This document shows positions 52,965-62,939 of a DNA stretch of 64,000 bases, piece by piece. Below the pieces are notes generated by a model. It worked only from the letters and a program-made list of their open reading frames with translations, was not told the origin of the DNA and made no database searches. The number at the start of each line of letters is the position of its first letter. Positions within the stretch are counted from its first letter, which is position 1. The translations under genes were made by a program, and so were the position numbers. The stretch lies in NCBI GenBank assembly GCA_040902655.1, contig JBBDWV010000056.1, positions 1 to 64,000 on the forward strand. The letters run 5' to 3'. This DNA comes from Mycobacteriales bacterium. Lineage in GTDB: Bacteria; Actinomycetota; Actinomycetes; Mycobacteriales; SCTD01.

Positions 52965-53873
52965 TCAGACACGCAGGTGGCGGCGCAGGGTGACGAAGGA
53001 GGACAGGCCCGCCAGGAGCATGCCGGTGAGGAACAACCACGGCACGATCGACAGCACGTCGCCCCAGCCGACGAAGGCGATGACAGGGAAGTTGGGCCGC
53101 AGCTGGCCGTCCACCAGCACGGCCTTCAGCGCCACCAGCGCAGCGCTGGCGAAGCCCGCACCGACCAGGCCCGCCAGCACCCCCTCCAGCAGGAAGGGCA
53201 GCTGGATGTAGAGGTTGCTCGCCCCGACCAGCCGCATGATGCCGGTCTCGCGGCGGCGGCTGTACGCCGCCACCCGGATGGTGTTGCTGATCAGCAGGAC
53301 AGCCGCCACGACCTGCATCCCCGCGATGATCAGAGCGATCAGCTGGAGCTTGTTCAGGACGTTGAAGAAGCCCTCGAGCAGCGCCTTCTGGTCCTGCACC
53401 TCCTCGACCCCCGGCCGCCCCGCGAAGGCGCTCGCGACCACCTCGAACTGCGTCGGGTCCTTCAGCTTCACCCGGAAAGACTCCGGCAGCGCGTCGGCCG
53501 TGACGTTCTCCACGAGGTCGGGCGAGTCCTGGAACTGCTCGCGGAACTGCGCGTAGGCCTGCTCCTGTGACTCGTAGAAGACCTGCTCGACCTGGGGCAT
53601 CCCCCGCAGGTCTGCCTCCAGCTCGTCGCGTTGCTGTTCCGTCACCGCCGCGCCGCCGCAGTTGGCCGCCTGGCTGGACTCGCCGCAGAGGTAGACCGAC
53701 ACCTCGACCTTGTCGTACCAGAAGTCCTTCATCGCCTCGACCTGCTTGCGGATCAGCAGCCCGGAGCCGAAGAGCGCGAGGCTGATCGCGACCGTCACCA
53801 CCACGGCGACGGTCATGGTCAGGTTGCGGCGCAGGCCGATGCCGATCTCACTGAGGATGAACTGCGCGCGCAC
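52965..53873 (-). CDS. ftsX: FtsX, cell-division ABC permease
   Basis: A 302-residue protein with four helices: NLTMTVAVVVTVAISLALFG, then LIALIIAGMQVVAAVLLIS, an extracellular loop containing two Cys (YLCGESSQAANCGG), and WLFLTGMLLAGLSSFV. The loop binds and activates the M23 hydrolase encoded next. Same strand as ftsE, 15 bp away. Confidence 0.92.
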   Translation of the reverse strand: MRAQFILSEIGIGLRRNLTMTVAVVVTVAISLALFGSGLLIRKQVEAMKDFWYDKVEVSVYLCGESSQAANCGGAAVTEQQRDELEADLRGMPQVEQVFYESQEQAYAQFREQFQDSPDLVENVTADALPESFRVKLKDPTQFEVVASAFAGRPGVEEVQDQKALLEGFFNVLNKLQLIALIIAGMQVVAAVLLISNTIRVAAYSRRRETGIMRLVGASNLYIQLPFLLEGVLAGLVGAGFASAALVALKAVLVDGQLRPNFPVIAFVGWGDVLSIVPWLFLTGMLLAGLSSFVTLRRHLRV

Positions 53874-53888
53874 GAGGGGTCCCTTGTC

Positions 53889-54578
53889 CTACGCGCCGTA
53901 GCCGTAGACGCCGCGGACCTGGTCGCGCACGACCCTGCCGTCGGACAGCTCCACGACGCGGCGGCGCATCGAGTCGACGATCGCGGCGTCGTGGGTGGCC
54001 ATCACGACGGTCGTGCCGGTGCGGTTGATGCGGTCGAGCAGCTTCATGATGCCGACCGAGGTGCTCGGGTCCAGGTTGCCGGTCGGTTCGTCGGCGATGA
54101 GGATCATCGGCCGGTTGACGAAGGCCCGCGCGACCGCGACCCGCTGCTGCTCGCCGCCTGACAGCTCGTCGGGCATCCGCCTGCTCTTGCCCTCGAGCCC
54201 CACCAGCTCCAGCACCTCCGGGACGACCCTGTCGACCACCGACCGCGACTTGCCGATCACCTCGAGCGCGAACGCGACGTTCTGGAAGACGGTCTTGTTG
54301 GGCAGCAGCCGGAAGTCCTGGAAGACGCAGCCGATCGAGCGGCGCAGTGCGGGGACCTTCCAGTTCGAGAGCCGGCTGAGATCCTTGCCGGCCACGTGCA
54401 CCCGTCCGGCGCTCGGGACCTCCTCCTTCAGCAGCAGCCGCAGGAAGGTCGACTTGCCGGAGCCGCTGCTCCCGACCAGGAAGACGAACTCTCCCTTGTC
54501 GATGTCGACCGTCACGTCGTCCAGGGCCGGCCGGGTGCTCGTGGGGAAGCTCTTGCGGACGTGCTCGAGGCGGATCAC
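53889..54578 (-). CDS. ftsE: FtsE, cell-division ATPase
   Basis: A 229-residue ATPase: [20 protein letters not shown], Walker [16 protein letters not shown], signature [17 protein letters not shown], Walker [16 protein letters not shown] 54578 gives the usual FtsE length; the open frame further upstream is not coding. Drives FtsX. Confidence 0.92.
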   Translation of the reverse strand: MIRLEHVRKSFPTSTRPALDDVTVDIDKGEFVFLVGSSGSGKSTFLRLLLKEEVPSAGRVHVAGKDLSRLSNWKVPALRRSIGCVFQDFRLLPNKTVFQNVAFALEVIGKSRSVVDRVVPEVLELVGLEGKSRRMPDELSGGEQQRVAVARAFVNRPMILIADEPTGNLDPSTSVGIMKLLDRINRTGTTVVMATHDAAIVDSMRRRVVELSDGRVVRDQVRGVYGYGA

Positions 54579-54667
54579 CGGCAGCTCACGGTGTCCGAGT
54601 CTAGGTCGGGCACCCGCCGCGGGAGCGGTTTCGACGCGCCCGGGAGTGCACCGGCCGAGGTGGCAGC

Positions 54668-55513
54668 ATGCGCACGGTGTCCGCAACGCAGCGATGGCAA
54701 CGCCTGGTGCGGGACCGCCTGGCGGCCTCCGAGCTCCTCGACCCCGGCCGGGACGGGATCTCCCCCGCCTTCTGGGACGAGCGGGCCGACAGATTCGCCC
54801 GGCGGGTCGCCGGCACGGCCGCACACGACCCGCTGCTCCCACGGATCCGACCACACGTGGACCAGGACACGGTGGTGCTCGACGTGGGAGCGGGCACCGG
54901 ACGGCTGGCGCTGGCGCTGGCGGCGGCGGCCCGGGAGGTCGTGGCAGTCGACTCGAGCGCACAGATGCTGCGGGTCCTGGACGAGCTGGCCAGCGCGCAG
55001 GGGGTGGTCAACGTCCGCACGGTGCACGGCCGGCTCGAGGACCTCGACGAGGTGACCGGCGACGTCGTGCTCTGCGCCCACGTCCTGCCGGTGCTGACCG
55101 ACGCGCGAACGTTCCTCGCGCGGCTCGACCGGACCGCCCGCCGCCGGGTGTTCGTCTGTCTGGGCGCCGGCCTGGCCGATCTGCGTACAGACCCGCTGTG
55201 GCGGTACTTCCACGGGCGCCCGCGGCCACCGGCACCGACGTACCTGGACGCCGTGGCGGTCCTTCGCGAGCTCGACATCGACCCTCAGGTCGAGATCGTC
55301 GAGGTGGCGGCCACCGACCGTTACGCAACGGTCGCCGAGGCCGTCGACGATCACCTGGACCTGCTGCGGCTGGACGATGCCGACGACGTGCGAGGCCGGC
55401 TCTCCGCGCTGCTGGAGACCTGGCTGGTCCGCCGCGAGGACGGGACGCTGCGCGCGCCGGTCCCGACCCTGCCGAACGCGATCCTGTCCTGGACGCCTCG
55501 CGGGGGCGGCTAG
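54668..55513 (+). CDS. Class I SAM-dependent methyltransferase
   Basis: A 281-residue methyltransferase: [18 protein letters not shown] (motif I, about residues 68-85), [10 protein letters not shown], and [14 protein letters not shown] 54668 lies after CGAGGTGGCAGC. Substrate unknown. It is divergent from ftsE and ends 10 bp before the convergent BNR protein. Confidence 0.75.
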   Translation: MRTVSATQRWQRLVRDRLAASELLDPGRDGISPAFWDERADRFARRVAGTAAHDPLLPRIRPHVDQDTVVLDVGAGTGRLALALAAAAREVVAVDSSAQMLRVLDELASAQGVVNVRTVHGRLEDLDEVTGDVVLCAHVLPVLTDARTFLARLDRTARRRVFVCLGAGLADLRTDPLWRYFHGRPRPPAPTYLDAVAVLRELDIDPQVEIVEVAATDRYATVAEAVDDHLDLLRLDDADDVRGRLSALLETWLVRREDGTLRAPVPTLPNAILSWTPRGGG

Positions 55514-55523
55514 GCGCCGGCGG

Positions 55524-57128
55524 TCAGGCCGTCGTGGGAGCGAGCCGGCGCCGTCCCGACAACGACAGGCCCAGCAGGGCCAGCCCCACGCCGAGCAGCA
55601 AGGTCGATCCCCCCACGGCCACGACCGCCCACCAGGGGGCGCCCTGCTCCCCGCCTGCGACATCCTCCGTATGCAGGGCCGAGGTCATGTAGATGTCCTC
55701 TGCCTGGTTGGTCTCGTCACCATTGCGGCTGTCCTGCCAGGCGAAGTACGTCGCGTCGTTCGTGGAGGCCATCGCGACGTTCATGTGACTGTGGACGTTG
55801 TTCGACCACACCCCGATCTCGCGGTTGATGATCCGGTCGGTCACCCGGAGGTTGGGGGCGAAGCTGCGTCCCCCGTCGATCGACCAGGTGTAGTAGACGT
55901 CCTGATAGCCGTCGTGGTTGAACGGCGCGGAAAACGCGGCCGGAAAGCGCTCGGGATACGGGCTGTTGCGGAAGTCGTACCAGGCGATGTCGATCCGACC
56001 GTCGGGCGCGATCGCGATGCCCGGGTCGTAGTGGTTGACGAGGTCGCGGTCGGCGTCATCGTTGACCGTGACCCGCTCCTCCCAGGTCTGGCCGCCGTCC
56101 CTGGAGGAGCGCAGGAAGACGTCGACGTCCTGCTCGTTGGGGTCGAAGAGCGGCACCTCGCTGGCCGACCAGACGGCGTGGAGCGCGCCGCCCTCCTGGT
56201 CCGCCACGAGCAGGTACTTGCGGCCGCCGAAGAATCCGGCGTTCCCCTCGTCGACTTCTACGGGCGTCGACCACGTCGCGCCGTTGTCCTTCGAAGCCCG
56301 GTGATAGACCGTGCGCACGACCTCCATGGCCTCGACCCCCTCCGGCCGGGCATCCAGGCCGATGGGGTAGATGACGTGCAGGGTGCCGTCCGGCGTGACC
56401 GCCGGGCGCGCCTGGTAGCCGCCGCGTTCGTCGGTGACGTCGACCGGTTCCTGGAAGGTCCGACCGCCGTCCGACGACGCCGCCACCAGCGCCTTCGTTC
56501 CTTTCTGGCCCTTGGCACCGCGTCCCATCCACGAGACGTAGACGTTCTCGGAATCCTGCTGGTCGACGGCCACCATGGGTCGGTCGTTGTTGTGCAAACC
56601 TTCGTTTTCCACCACCGGCTCGGGCGCCCGATAGACGAAGTTGGTCTCGAATGTGCGCCCGCCGTCCGTCGAACGGGCCAGGAAGATATGGATGGGCAGG
56701 TTCGCGGCAGCCGCGTATTTCGGGTCATTCGCGTAGAAAGCAACGTAGAGGACGCCCGCCTGGTCGAAAGCGGCGGTGGCGTAGGGACCGTTGATGGCCT
56801 TCCCGGAGCACTCCGTCCACGGCTCCAGCATCGGGACGCCACCCTGGCTCCAGGTCCGGCCGCCGTCGGTCGACAGGTGCACCAGGCAGCCGAAGTCGGT
56901 ACGCACCTCCGAGCTGACGATGACGAGCTCGCCATTCGTGGGGTTCATGGCCATCTGCGGCGAGGAGTGCGCGCGTATCGGGTTGGTGTCGGTCGTGACC
57001 TGCACGGCCGCGACCACCTTGGGCCCGGCCCCGTCGTTCGGAGCGGCGGCCGCCGGCGCGAGTCCGGCCACCCCCAGCGACACGACCGCGGCCATGACAA
57101 CCATCCGCTGCGGAATGCGCTGCATCAT
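55524..57128 (-). CDS. Secreted, membrane-anchored BNR/sialidase-like propeller protein
   Basis: A 534-residue protein. Start ATG 57128 or 57125 follows GGGGTGGGG; signal peptide VVMAAVVSLGVAGLAPAAAA. Five Asp-box repeats are visible: STDGGRTWSQGG, STDGGRTFETNF, SSDGGRTFQEPV, SRDGGQTWEERV, SIDGGRSFAPNL, indicating a six-bladed propeller. A C-terminal membrane helix (WWAVVAVGGSTLLLGVGLAL) followed by basic residues anchors it. The sialidase active-site Arg triad was not confirmed, so binding rather than hydrolysis is possible. Confidence 0.75.
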   Translation of the reverse strand: MMQRIPQRMVVMAAVVSLGVAGLAPAAAAPNDGAGPKVVAAVQVTTDTNPIRAHSSPQMAMNPTNGELVIVSSEVRTDFGCLVHLSTDGGRTWSQGGVPMLEPWTECSGKAINGPYATAAFDQAGVLYVAFYANDPKYAAAANLPIHIFLARSTDGGRTFETNFVYRAPEPVVENEGLHNNDRPMVAVDQQDSENVYVSWMGRGAKGQKGTKALVAASSDGGRTFQEPVDVTDERGGYQARPAVTPDGTLHVIYPIGLDARPEGVEAMEVVRTVYHRASKDNGATWSTPVEVDEGNAGFFGGRKYLLVADQEGGALHAVWSASEVPLFDPNEQDVDVFLRSSRDGGQTWEERVTVNDDADRDLVNHYDPGIAIAPDGRIDIAWYDFRNSPYPERFPAAFSAPFNHDGYQDVYYTWSIDGGRSFAPNLRVTDRIINREIGVWSNNVHSHMNVAMASTNDATYFAWQDSRNGDETNQAEDIYMTSALHTEDVAGGEQGAPWWAVVAVGGSTLLLGVGLALLGLSLSGRRRLAPTTA

Positions 57129-57217
57129 CCCCACCCCATCCCCACCCCTGGTGGACGCGGGGAAGGTAACACGAAACAAAACGTCTCACAGACGCGAAAA
57201 CCGCGCGAGCCGGGGAC

Positions 57218-58348
57218 CTACTCCGAGCCGGTACGCCGCCAGCGGATCGCGGCCTCGACGAAGTCGTCGATCTCGCCGTCGAGCACCGGCCCGGTCGCGC
57301 CGGACTCCGTGCCGGTGCGCAGGTCCTTGACCATCTGGTACGGGTGCAGCACGTAGTTGCGGATCTGTGAGCCGAACGCGATGTCGCCCTTGGTGCCACG
57401 GATCGCGTCCATCTCCGCCGCCTCCTCCTCGCGCTTGCGCTCGAGCAGCTTGGTCTGCAGCACCACCATCGCCGCCGCCCGGTTCTGGATCTGCGAGCGT
57501 TCGTTCTGGCACGACACGACGATGTTGGTCGGCAGATGGGTGATGCGTACCGCCGAGTCGGTCGTGTTGACGCCCTGACCGCCGGGGCCGCTGGAGCGAA
57601 AGACATCGACCCGGAGGTCCTTCTCGTCCACCTCCACCGCGTCGGCGGTGTCGACCACCGGCGTCACGTCGACCATCGCGAAGGAGGTCTGCCGGCGCGC
57701 CTGATTGTCGAACGGCGAGATGCGCACCAGCCGGTGCACCCCGTGCTCGCCGGCCAGCGTTCCGTACGCGTAAGGCACCTTGCACTGGAAGACGACGCTC
57801 TTGACGCCGGCCTCCTCGGCCTCCTGCCACTCGAGCACGTCGAGGTCGTAGCCGTGCCGCTCGGCCCAGCGGTAGTACATCCGCCAGAGCATCAGCGCCC
57901 AGTCCTGGCTGTCCACCCCACCGGCGCCCGGCGTGATCTGGACGAGCGCCTCGCGCTGGTCGTACTCCCCCGACAGCAGGGTGCGGACCTCGAGGCTGCT
58001 GATCTCCCGCTGCAGCGCGGCCAGCTCACGCTCGGCCTCCTGCTCGGTCCCCTCGTCCTGCTCCTCGGCGGCCATCTGGAACAGCACCGCGAGGTCGTCC
58101 AGCCGGCTGCGCACCGCCTCGACCCGCTCGATGTCGGTCTTGACGTTGGACAGCCGCGTCGTGACCTCCTGCGCCTTGCCGGTGTCGTCCCACAGGCCAG
58201 GCTCGCCGGCCTGCGCCTCCAGGTCGGACAGCTCGATGCGCAGCTGTGGCAGGTCAAGCACCTTCTCGATACTCGTCAAGGTTGCGTCGAGCACCGCGAG
58301 CTCGTTGCTGCGGTCGGCGGGCACGAGAGACAAGGCTATCGCCCCCAC
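57218..58348 (-). CDS. prfB: Peptide chain release factor 2
   Basis: A 376-residue class I release factor: catalytic [20 protein letters not shown] with GGQ, and the SPF stop-codon recognition loop in [17 protein letters not shown]. The gene is a single uninterrupted frame, with no programmed +1 frameshift. The start may be GTG 58348 or the GTG at 58324 (VPADRSNEL). Lies directly next to the tad pilus operon (stop of TadG-like at 58349). Confidence 0.95.
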   Translation of the reverse strand: MGAIALSLVPADRSNELAVLDATLTSIEKVLDLPQLRIELSDLEAQAGEPGLWDDTGKAQEVTTRLSNVKTDIERVEAVRSRLDDLAVLFQMAAEEQDEGTEQEAERELAALQREISSLEVRTLLSGEYDQREALVQITPGAGGVDSQDWALMLWRMYYRWAERHGYDLDVLEWQEAEEAGVKSVVFQCKVPYAYGTLAGEHGVHRLVRISPFDNQARRQTSFAMVDVTPVVDTADAVEVDEKDLRVDVFRSSGPGGQGVNTTDSAVRITHLPTNIVVSCQNERSQIQNRAAAMVVLQTKLLERKREEEAAEMDAIRGTKGDIAFGSQIRNYVLHPYQMVKDLRTGTESGATGPVLDGEIDDFVEAAIRWRRTGSE

Positions 58349-58780
58349 TCACCGGGAGGTCGGCGCGCGGGCCCGCGCCTCGGCCTCGACCCGCACCGGT
58401 GCGAAGCCGAGGATCCGCCCGAACGGGAGCTCGACCATCCGGACGGCTCGTACGACGGCGGTGGTGCCGTCGGCGCTGACCCGGACCGCCAGCCGCGTGC
58501 CGGGCTGGGCCTCGGCGACCTGTGCTTGGTACGCCGCCACCCGCAGCGCGGCCTGTCCGTGGTCGAGCGGCAGCCGGCCGGCCTCCAGGCCGCCGGCGTA
58601 GAGGCCGGTCAGGTCGAGCGCCTGCGCTGCGCTGAGCGCAGCTCCGTCGGCGGCACTGACCAGCGAACGCTTGGCCAGGATCGCGGCCGAGACGTTGACC
58701 ACGACGGCGACCATCAGCAGCAGCACGGCGGTGAAGCCGAGCAGCAGGACCAGGACGGTGCCCTCGTCGTCGCGTCTCAT
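58349..58780 (-). CDS. TadG-like pilus-assembly protein
   Basis: A 143-residue protein with an N-terminal hydrophobic helix after DDEGTVLVLLLGFTAVLLLM, then SLVSAADGAALSAAQAL, a common feature of the TadG/Rv3660c-like minor pilin group. Last gene of the tad operon; overlaps the upstream TadE-like gene by four bases and abuts prfB. Confidence 0.7.
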   Translation of the reverse strand: MRRDDEGTVLVLLLGFTAVLLLMVAVVVNVSAAILAKRSLVSAADGAALSAAQALDLTGLYAGGLEAGRLPLDHGQAALRVAAYQAQVAEAQPGTRLAVRVSADGTTAVVRAVRMVELPFGRILGFAPVRVEAEARARAPTSR

Positions 58781-59211
58781 CCGGCCGGCGTCTCGCGGAA
58801 TAGGTCGACCACCTCGACGTGCGTCGCCCGGACCGGGATGGTCGGCTCCACCCGCCCGAACAGGCCGCCCAGGACCGGCAGCGTCACGTCGTGCCGGACC
58901 ACCGCGGTCACCGTCCCTCCCGGCTGGAGCCCCTGTGGGGCAGACAGCGTCAGAGCGCGCTCCCCCGGCGACAGGCCCTGGTCGCCCAGCGCAAGCTCCG
59001 TCGCGGCAGCGGCACGGGCCGCGCCCTGCGCTGTGGTCTCCGCTGTTGCGAAGGCGCGACCAGCCTGCCGGGCCGCTTCCGTCACACCGAAGGCCGCGCT
59101 CTGCACCTGGAAGACGGTCACGAGGACGTAGAGCAGCGGAACCATGAGAAGCACCGACAAGTAGACGAATTCGACGACGGCGTTGCCGTCGTCACCGGAC
59201 GGCCACCTCAC
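58777..59211 (-). CDS. TadE-like minor pilin
   Basis: A 144-residue protein: NAVVEFVYLSVLLMVPLLYV (Val-Glu-Phe at the start of a membrane helix is the TadE signature, with Glu at the +5-like position), then VTEAARQAGRAFATAET. Overlaps the next TadE-like gene by four bases. Confidence 0.75.
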   Translation of the reverse strand: MRWPSGDDGNAVVEFVYLSVLLMVPLLYVLVTVFQVQSAAFGVTEAARQAGRAFATAETTAQGAARAAAATELALGDQGLSPGERALTLSAPQGLQPGGTVTAVVRHDVTLPVLGGLFGRVEPTIPVRATHVEVVDLFRETPAG

Positions 59212-59570
59212 CGGCTCTCCTCCAGCGCGTGCCCCTGGACCGTGATCGTCAGCGGGCCCACGGGCGCGAAGACGAAGGGCAGCGGTCCGCGGACGGTGAT
59301 GCCGACGACCGGTGCACCGGCAGCGGTCGTGCCGGGCGGCAGCGGCGTCACGACCATCCGCGCGGCGAGTTCGGGACCCAGGCCCGCGGCGATCGCCTGG
59401 GTGGTCCGGGCCACGCCGTCGGCCGGATGCCGGTCGGCATTGGCCGCGAACCGGGCGCCCTCCTGTGCCGCGGAGACGAGCACGTTGCGGGTGTGCAGCA
59501 CCAAACCGACCTGCAGGATCATGAGGAAGAGCGAGACGAGCAGGATCGAGACGAGGGTGAACTCGACCAC
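59208..59570 (-). CDS. TadE-like minor pilin (start uncertain)
   Basis: TadE signature AAVVEFTLVSILLVSLFLMI followed by VSAAQEGARFAANAD. Homologues begin a few residues before VVEF, but no ATG, GTG or TTG exists upstream in the open frame; GTG 59570 is the first standard start, so the true start may be a non-standard codon (CTG at 59612 is possible) near the end of the preceding gene. Same operon direction as the other tad genes. Confidence 0.65.
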   Translation of the reverse strand: MVEFTLVSILLVSLFLMILQVGLVLHTRNVLVSAAQEGARFAANADRHPADGVARTTQAIAAGLGPELAARMVVTPLPPGTTAAGAPVVGITVRGPLPFVFAPVGPLTITVQGHALEESR

Positions 59571-59614
59571 GGCAGCGCCCCGGTCGAGGCCGGCCGGTGC
59601 CGCCGGGGCCAGTC

Positions 59615-59818
59615 CTATGCGGGGGTGACGCTGTCGAGCGCGTCGCTGACGATCTGGAGCAGCCGGTCCTCCGCGAAGCCCCAGATGATCGCGACGATCC
59701 CCGCCGTCATCAACGTGATGAGGACCCAGCCCGGCACGTCGCCGCGCTCGCCGTCCTGGTCCGGCAGTCGGTGGTCGCGGAGGGCGTGCAGGGCCGGCAG
59801 CGCGAGGGGACTGGGCAC
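59615..59818 (-). CDS. Small membrane protein, candidate Flp-type pilin
   Basis: A 67-residue product from GTG 59818, which follows AGGAGGCCTCCC. Sequence includes GERGDVPGWVLITLMTAGIV and a single hydrophobic helix. In actinobacterial tad loci the short gene at this place encodes the major pilin Flp; here the canonical Glu at +5 of a mature TAEYA-like end is not seen, so the role is uncertain. Confidence 0.55.
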   Translation of the reverse strand: MPSPLALPALHALRDHRLPDQDGERGDVPGWVLITLMTAGIVAIIWGFAEDRLLQIVSDALDSVTPA

Positions 59819-59911
59819 GGGAGGCCTCCTGGGGGCGGGCGTGGCAGTGGACTTCGACGGCAACGGCTGTCCTCCTGCGAGGCACAGGAGTGAGGTGCGA
59901 CGGCCGGGGGG

Positions 59912-60847
59912 TCATGACGTGGTGAGCGAGAGGCCGTAGAAGCCGGGGAACAGCGCGAAGACGATCGTGACCGGCAACACGAAGAAGACGACCGGCACCA
60001 TCATGGCGATCTCGCGCTTGCCGGCCGACTCGAGCAGCTGGCGCTTTCCTGCCTCCCGTACGTCCACCGCCTGCGCCCGCAGCACCTCCGCGAGCGGCGT
60101 ACCACGCTCGACGGCGACGGCGACCCCGTCGACGAAACGCGACAGCGGCGCGAGCGAGGTGCGCCGGGCGATGCCGTCGAGCGCCTGCACCAGCGAGGCG
60201 CCGGCACGGGCTTCGGCGAGCGCGCGGCCGAGTTCCTTGCTCAACTCGCCGGCAGAGATGCGGTTCACCCGCTCGAGCGCCCCGACCGGTCCCTCCCCGG
60301 CGGTGACCGCGAGAGCCAGCAGCTCGGCGACGGTCGGGAACTCCGCGAGCATCCGCTCCTCGCGGGCGGTGACCTGACGGGTGAGCCACCGGTCCCGGCC
60401 GAGGACACCGGCGACGGTGAACGCGACAGCGGCGCCGAGCAGCGACAGCGGGTTCGCGCCGCCGCCGAGCAGCTGGAAGACGGCCAGCACCAGCGCCGAC
60501 GCGAGCCCGAAGCCGCCCCAGATCACCTGCTCGGCCCGGAACTGCTCGACGGTCATGTCCCCACCGAGCTGCTCGAGCCGGCGGCGCACGCTCACGATGC
60601 CGCCGACCCACTTCTCGAGAAACCTCATGGCATCGCCGAGCACCGGGCGCAGGATGCGCTCGAGCGTCGGGAACGGCGTCAACGCCGCGCTGCCGGCGAG
60701 CAGCCGCGACGGCCGAGGTGTGTCACGCAGATACGGGCCCAGCCGGTCGTCCAGCGTCGGACGGCGGGCTGCCGGCGTGCCGGCAGCGGCGAGCAGCAGA
60801 CCGCCGGAGGCGAGCACGCCGAGCCCCATCCCGATGACGGCGCTCAT
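59912..60847 (-). CDS. tadC: TadC-like pilus-assembly membrane protein
   Basis: A 311-residue type II secretion F-domain protein: GALERVNRISAGELSKELGR and LSRFVDGVAVAVERGTPLAEV mark the GSPII-F domain; four helices include the N-terminal one and VPVVFFVLPVTIVFALFPG at the end. ATG 60847 overlaps the tadB stop. It forms the inner-membrane platform of the Tad pilus. Confidence 0.82.
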   Translation of the reverse strand: MSAVIGMGLGVLASGGLLLAAAGTPAARRPTLDDRLGPYLRDTPRPSRLLAGSAALTPFPTLERILRPVLGDAMRFLEKWVGGIVSVRRRLEQLGGDMTVEQFRAEQVIWGGFGLASALVLAVFQLLGGGANPLSLLGAAVAFTVAGVLGRDRWLTRQVTAREERMLAEFPTVAELLALAVTAGEGPVGALERVNRISAGELSKELGRALAEARAGASLVQALDGIARRTSLAPLSRFVDGVAVAVERGTPLAEVLRAQAVDVREAGKRQLLESAGKREIAMMVPVVFFVLPVTIVFALFPGFYGLSLTTS

Positions 60848-61704
60848 CGGAGCACCCGGCGCTCGGTCGGCAGCTTGGCGATGCGGAGCATCACGCGGTA
60901 GGCGAGCAGGGACACCGCCCCGCCCACGAGCAGCACCAGAGCTCCGGTGGTGGTGTTGTAGGCCTCCACAGCGTGGGGTCGCGTCGACAGCAGCAGCAGC
61001 AAAGCCCACGGCGCGGCCAGCGCCAGTCGCGCGGCGTTGACCGTCCAGCCCTGCCGGGTCTCGAGCTCGGCGCGGGTACGGGCGTCCTCCCGCAGGAAGG
61101 TCGACAGCGTGCGCAGCAGCCGCCCGAGGTCGGTACCGCCGACCTCGCGGGCCATCCGCAGCGCCTCGACGACGCGGTCGCCCACCGGGTCGGACAGGCT
61201 GCGCTTGAGGGTGTCCAGGCTCTCCCCGAAGCGGCCGGTGGCGCGGTAGTCGGCACCGAAGCGGCGAAACGCCGACCGCAGCTGGTCCGGCCCGCGCACG
61301 CCCAGCTGGGTCAGCGCCTCCGGCAGCGACAGGCCCGCACGCACGCCGCTGGCCAGGTTGTCGACCGCCTCGGGCCAGACCTCCCGCAGCTCGACACTGC
61401 GCTGGGACCGCCGGCGGCGGACCAGCAACAGCGGGAGCAAGGTGGCGAAGCCACCGAACAGCAGGGCGATGACCGGCACCTGCGAGGTGCCGAGCACGAG
61501 CAGGAAGATGATTCCGCCGAGCGCGGCGCTGGCCGTGAACAGCTGGCTGGGCGTGACGCCGTCGATGCCGGCCTGAGCGAGCAGGTCGCGGACGCGGTCG
61601 CCGAGCGTGCCTCCGGTGCGCGGCCGCGGCAGGGAGCGCCGCGTGCCGGAGCGCCAGACGAGCAGGCAGCCGAGCCCGAACAGCAGCCCGAGCAGCGCGC
61701 CCAC
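60844..61704 (-). CDS. tadB: TadB-like pilus-assembly membrane protein
   Basis: A 286-residue GSPII-F protein: helix LGGIIFLLVLGTSQVPVIAL, cytoplasmic WPEAVDNLASGVRAGLSLPE and RVVEALRMAREVGGTDLGRL. GTG 61704 lies two bases after the tadA stop. Partner of TadC. Confidence 0.82.
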   Translation of the reverse strand: MGALLGLLFGLGCLLVWRSGTRRSLPRPRTGGTLGDRVRDLLAQAGIDGVTPSQLFTASAALGGIIFLLVLGTSQVPVIALLFGGFATLLPLLLVRRRRSQRSVELREVWPEAVDNLASGVRAGLSLPEALTQLGVRGPDQLRSAFRRFGADYRATGRFGESLDTLKRSLSDPVGDRVVEALRMAREVGGTDLGRLLRTLSTFLREDARTRAELETRQGWTVNAARLALAAPWALLLLLSTRPHAVEAYNTTTGALVLLVGGAVSLLAYRVMLRIAKLPTERRVLR

Positions 61705-61706
61705 GG

Positions 61707-62939
61707 CTACAAGCCGCTGTGGGGGGTGAGCAGCGCGGGCAGGTCGATCCCGGCCCACTCGAAGCGCTCGGGATGCGGCGGGTATCCGTCGGCGCGGACC
61801 AGGCGCTGACCCCGGGTGACGAACAGGTCCGCGACCTCGACGACGTCGCCCTCCACGCGTCCGGGCACCGCCACGATCTCCCGCACCCGGCGGGCACCGC
61901 TGGCCTCCTTCGCGGTGTGCACCACGATGTCGATGCAGCTCGCGACGGTCGGGACGACGAAGTTGTGGCCGACGTTCTCCCCTGCGAGCAGCGGCAGCGT
62001 GCACAGCTTGACGATGGCCTCGCGGGCGGAGTTGGCGTGGATGGAGCACATGCCGGGAACTCCGCTGTTCAGGGCGACCAGCAGGTCGAGGCACTCCGCT
62101 TCGCGGACTTCGCCGACGACGATCCGGTCGGGGCGCATGCGCAGCGCCTCCTTGACCAGTCGACGCAGCTGGATCTCGCCCGTGCCCTCGAGGTTGGCCT
62201 GCCGGGTCTGCATGGACACGACGTCGGGCAACGAGATCTTGAGCTCGAAGACCTCCTCACAGGTGATCACCCGCTCTCGCCCGGGGATCGCGGAGGCCAG
62301 GCAGTTCAACAGCGTGGTCTTGCCTGCTTGCGTGCCGCCGGCGACGATCACGTTCAGCCCGGCGACCACAGCCGCCTCCAGGAAGCGCGCCGCCTGCGGC
62401 GTGATCGTGCCGAGGCCGATCAGCTCCTCGAGCGTGTCGGCCGACAGCACGAACTTGCGGATGTTGACCGACCAGTGCTGGCGGGTGATGTCGGGGATGA
62501 CGACGTGCAGCCGGGAGCCGTCCGGAAGCATCGCGTCGACAAAGGGCGTGGACAGGTCCACCCGCCGACCGGTGCTCTTGAGCATCTTCTCCACGAGGTC
62601 ACGGACCTGGCCGGAGTGAAGGATCGTCGTCGTGAGCTCGGACCTCCCCCGTCGAGCGACGAAGACCCGCCCCGGCTCGTTGATCCAAATTTCTTCCACC
62701 GAAGGATCGTCCAGGTGGCGCTGGAGCGGCCCGAAGCCCGCCACCGCGTCGTAGACCGCCCGGGCCGCGGCCTTCGGGTCGGCCAGCGGGGCGAGCGAGG
62801 ACGTGAGCGACCGGTCGTCGTAGTCGCTGACGACCTCGTCGACGAGCCGGCGCATCTCCAGGCGGTCCGAGATCGGGTCCAGGCCGCGCCGGCGCACGAG
62901 CTCGCGCACCTCGGACTCGACGGTGTCGACCGCGCTCAC
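61707..62939 (-). CDS. tadA: TadA/CpaF pilus ATPase
   Basis: A 410-residue secretion ATPase: AGFGPLQRHLDDPSVEEIWI, Walker A VAGGTQAGKTTLLNCL, Asp box ERVITCEEVFELKI, Walker B RPDRIVVGEVREAECL and His box CSIHANSAREAI. It powers Tad pilus extension. GTG 62939 gives normal family length; open sequence upstream is not coding. First gene of the operon. Confidence 0.88.
   Translation of the reverse strand: MSAVDTVESEVRELVRRRGLDPISDRLEMRRLVDEVVSDYDDRSLTSSLAPLADPKAAARAVYDAVAGFGPLQRHLDDPSVEEIWINEPGRVFVARRGRSELTTTILHSGQVRDLVEKMLKSTGRRVDLSTPFVDAMLPDGSRLHVVIPDITRQHWSVNIRKFVLSADTLEELIGLGTITPQAARFLEAAVVAGLNVIVAGGTQAGKTTLLNCLASAIPGRERVITCEEVFELKISLPDVVSMQTRQANLEGTGEIQLRRLVKEALRMRPDRIVVGEVREAECLDLLVALNSGVPGMCSIHANSAREAIVKLCTLPLLAGENVGHNFVVPTVASCIDIVVHTAKEASGARRVREIVAVPGRVEGDVVEVADLFVTRGQRLVRADGYPPHPERFEWAGIDLPALLTPHSGL

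Noticed and set aside
50952-53570. 872-codon plus-strand open frame over smpB, M23 peptidase and ftsX
   Set aside because: It spans three well-supported genes on the other strand, with low-complexity translation; an effect of high GC.
57218-58348. Programmed frameshift in prfB
   Set aside because: The gene is one continuous frame and lacks the in-frame TGA with upstream Shine-Dalgarno element.
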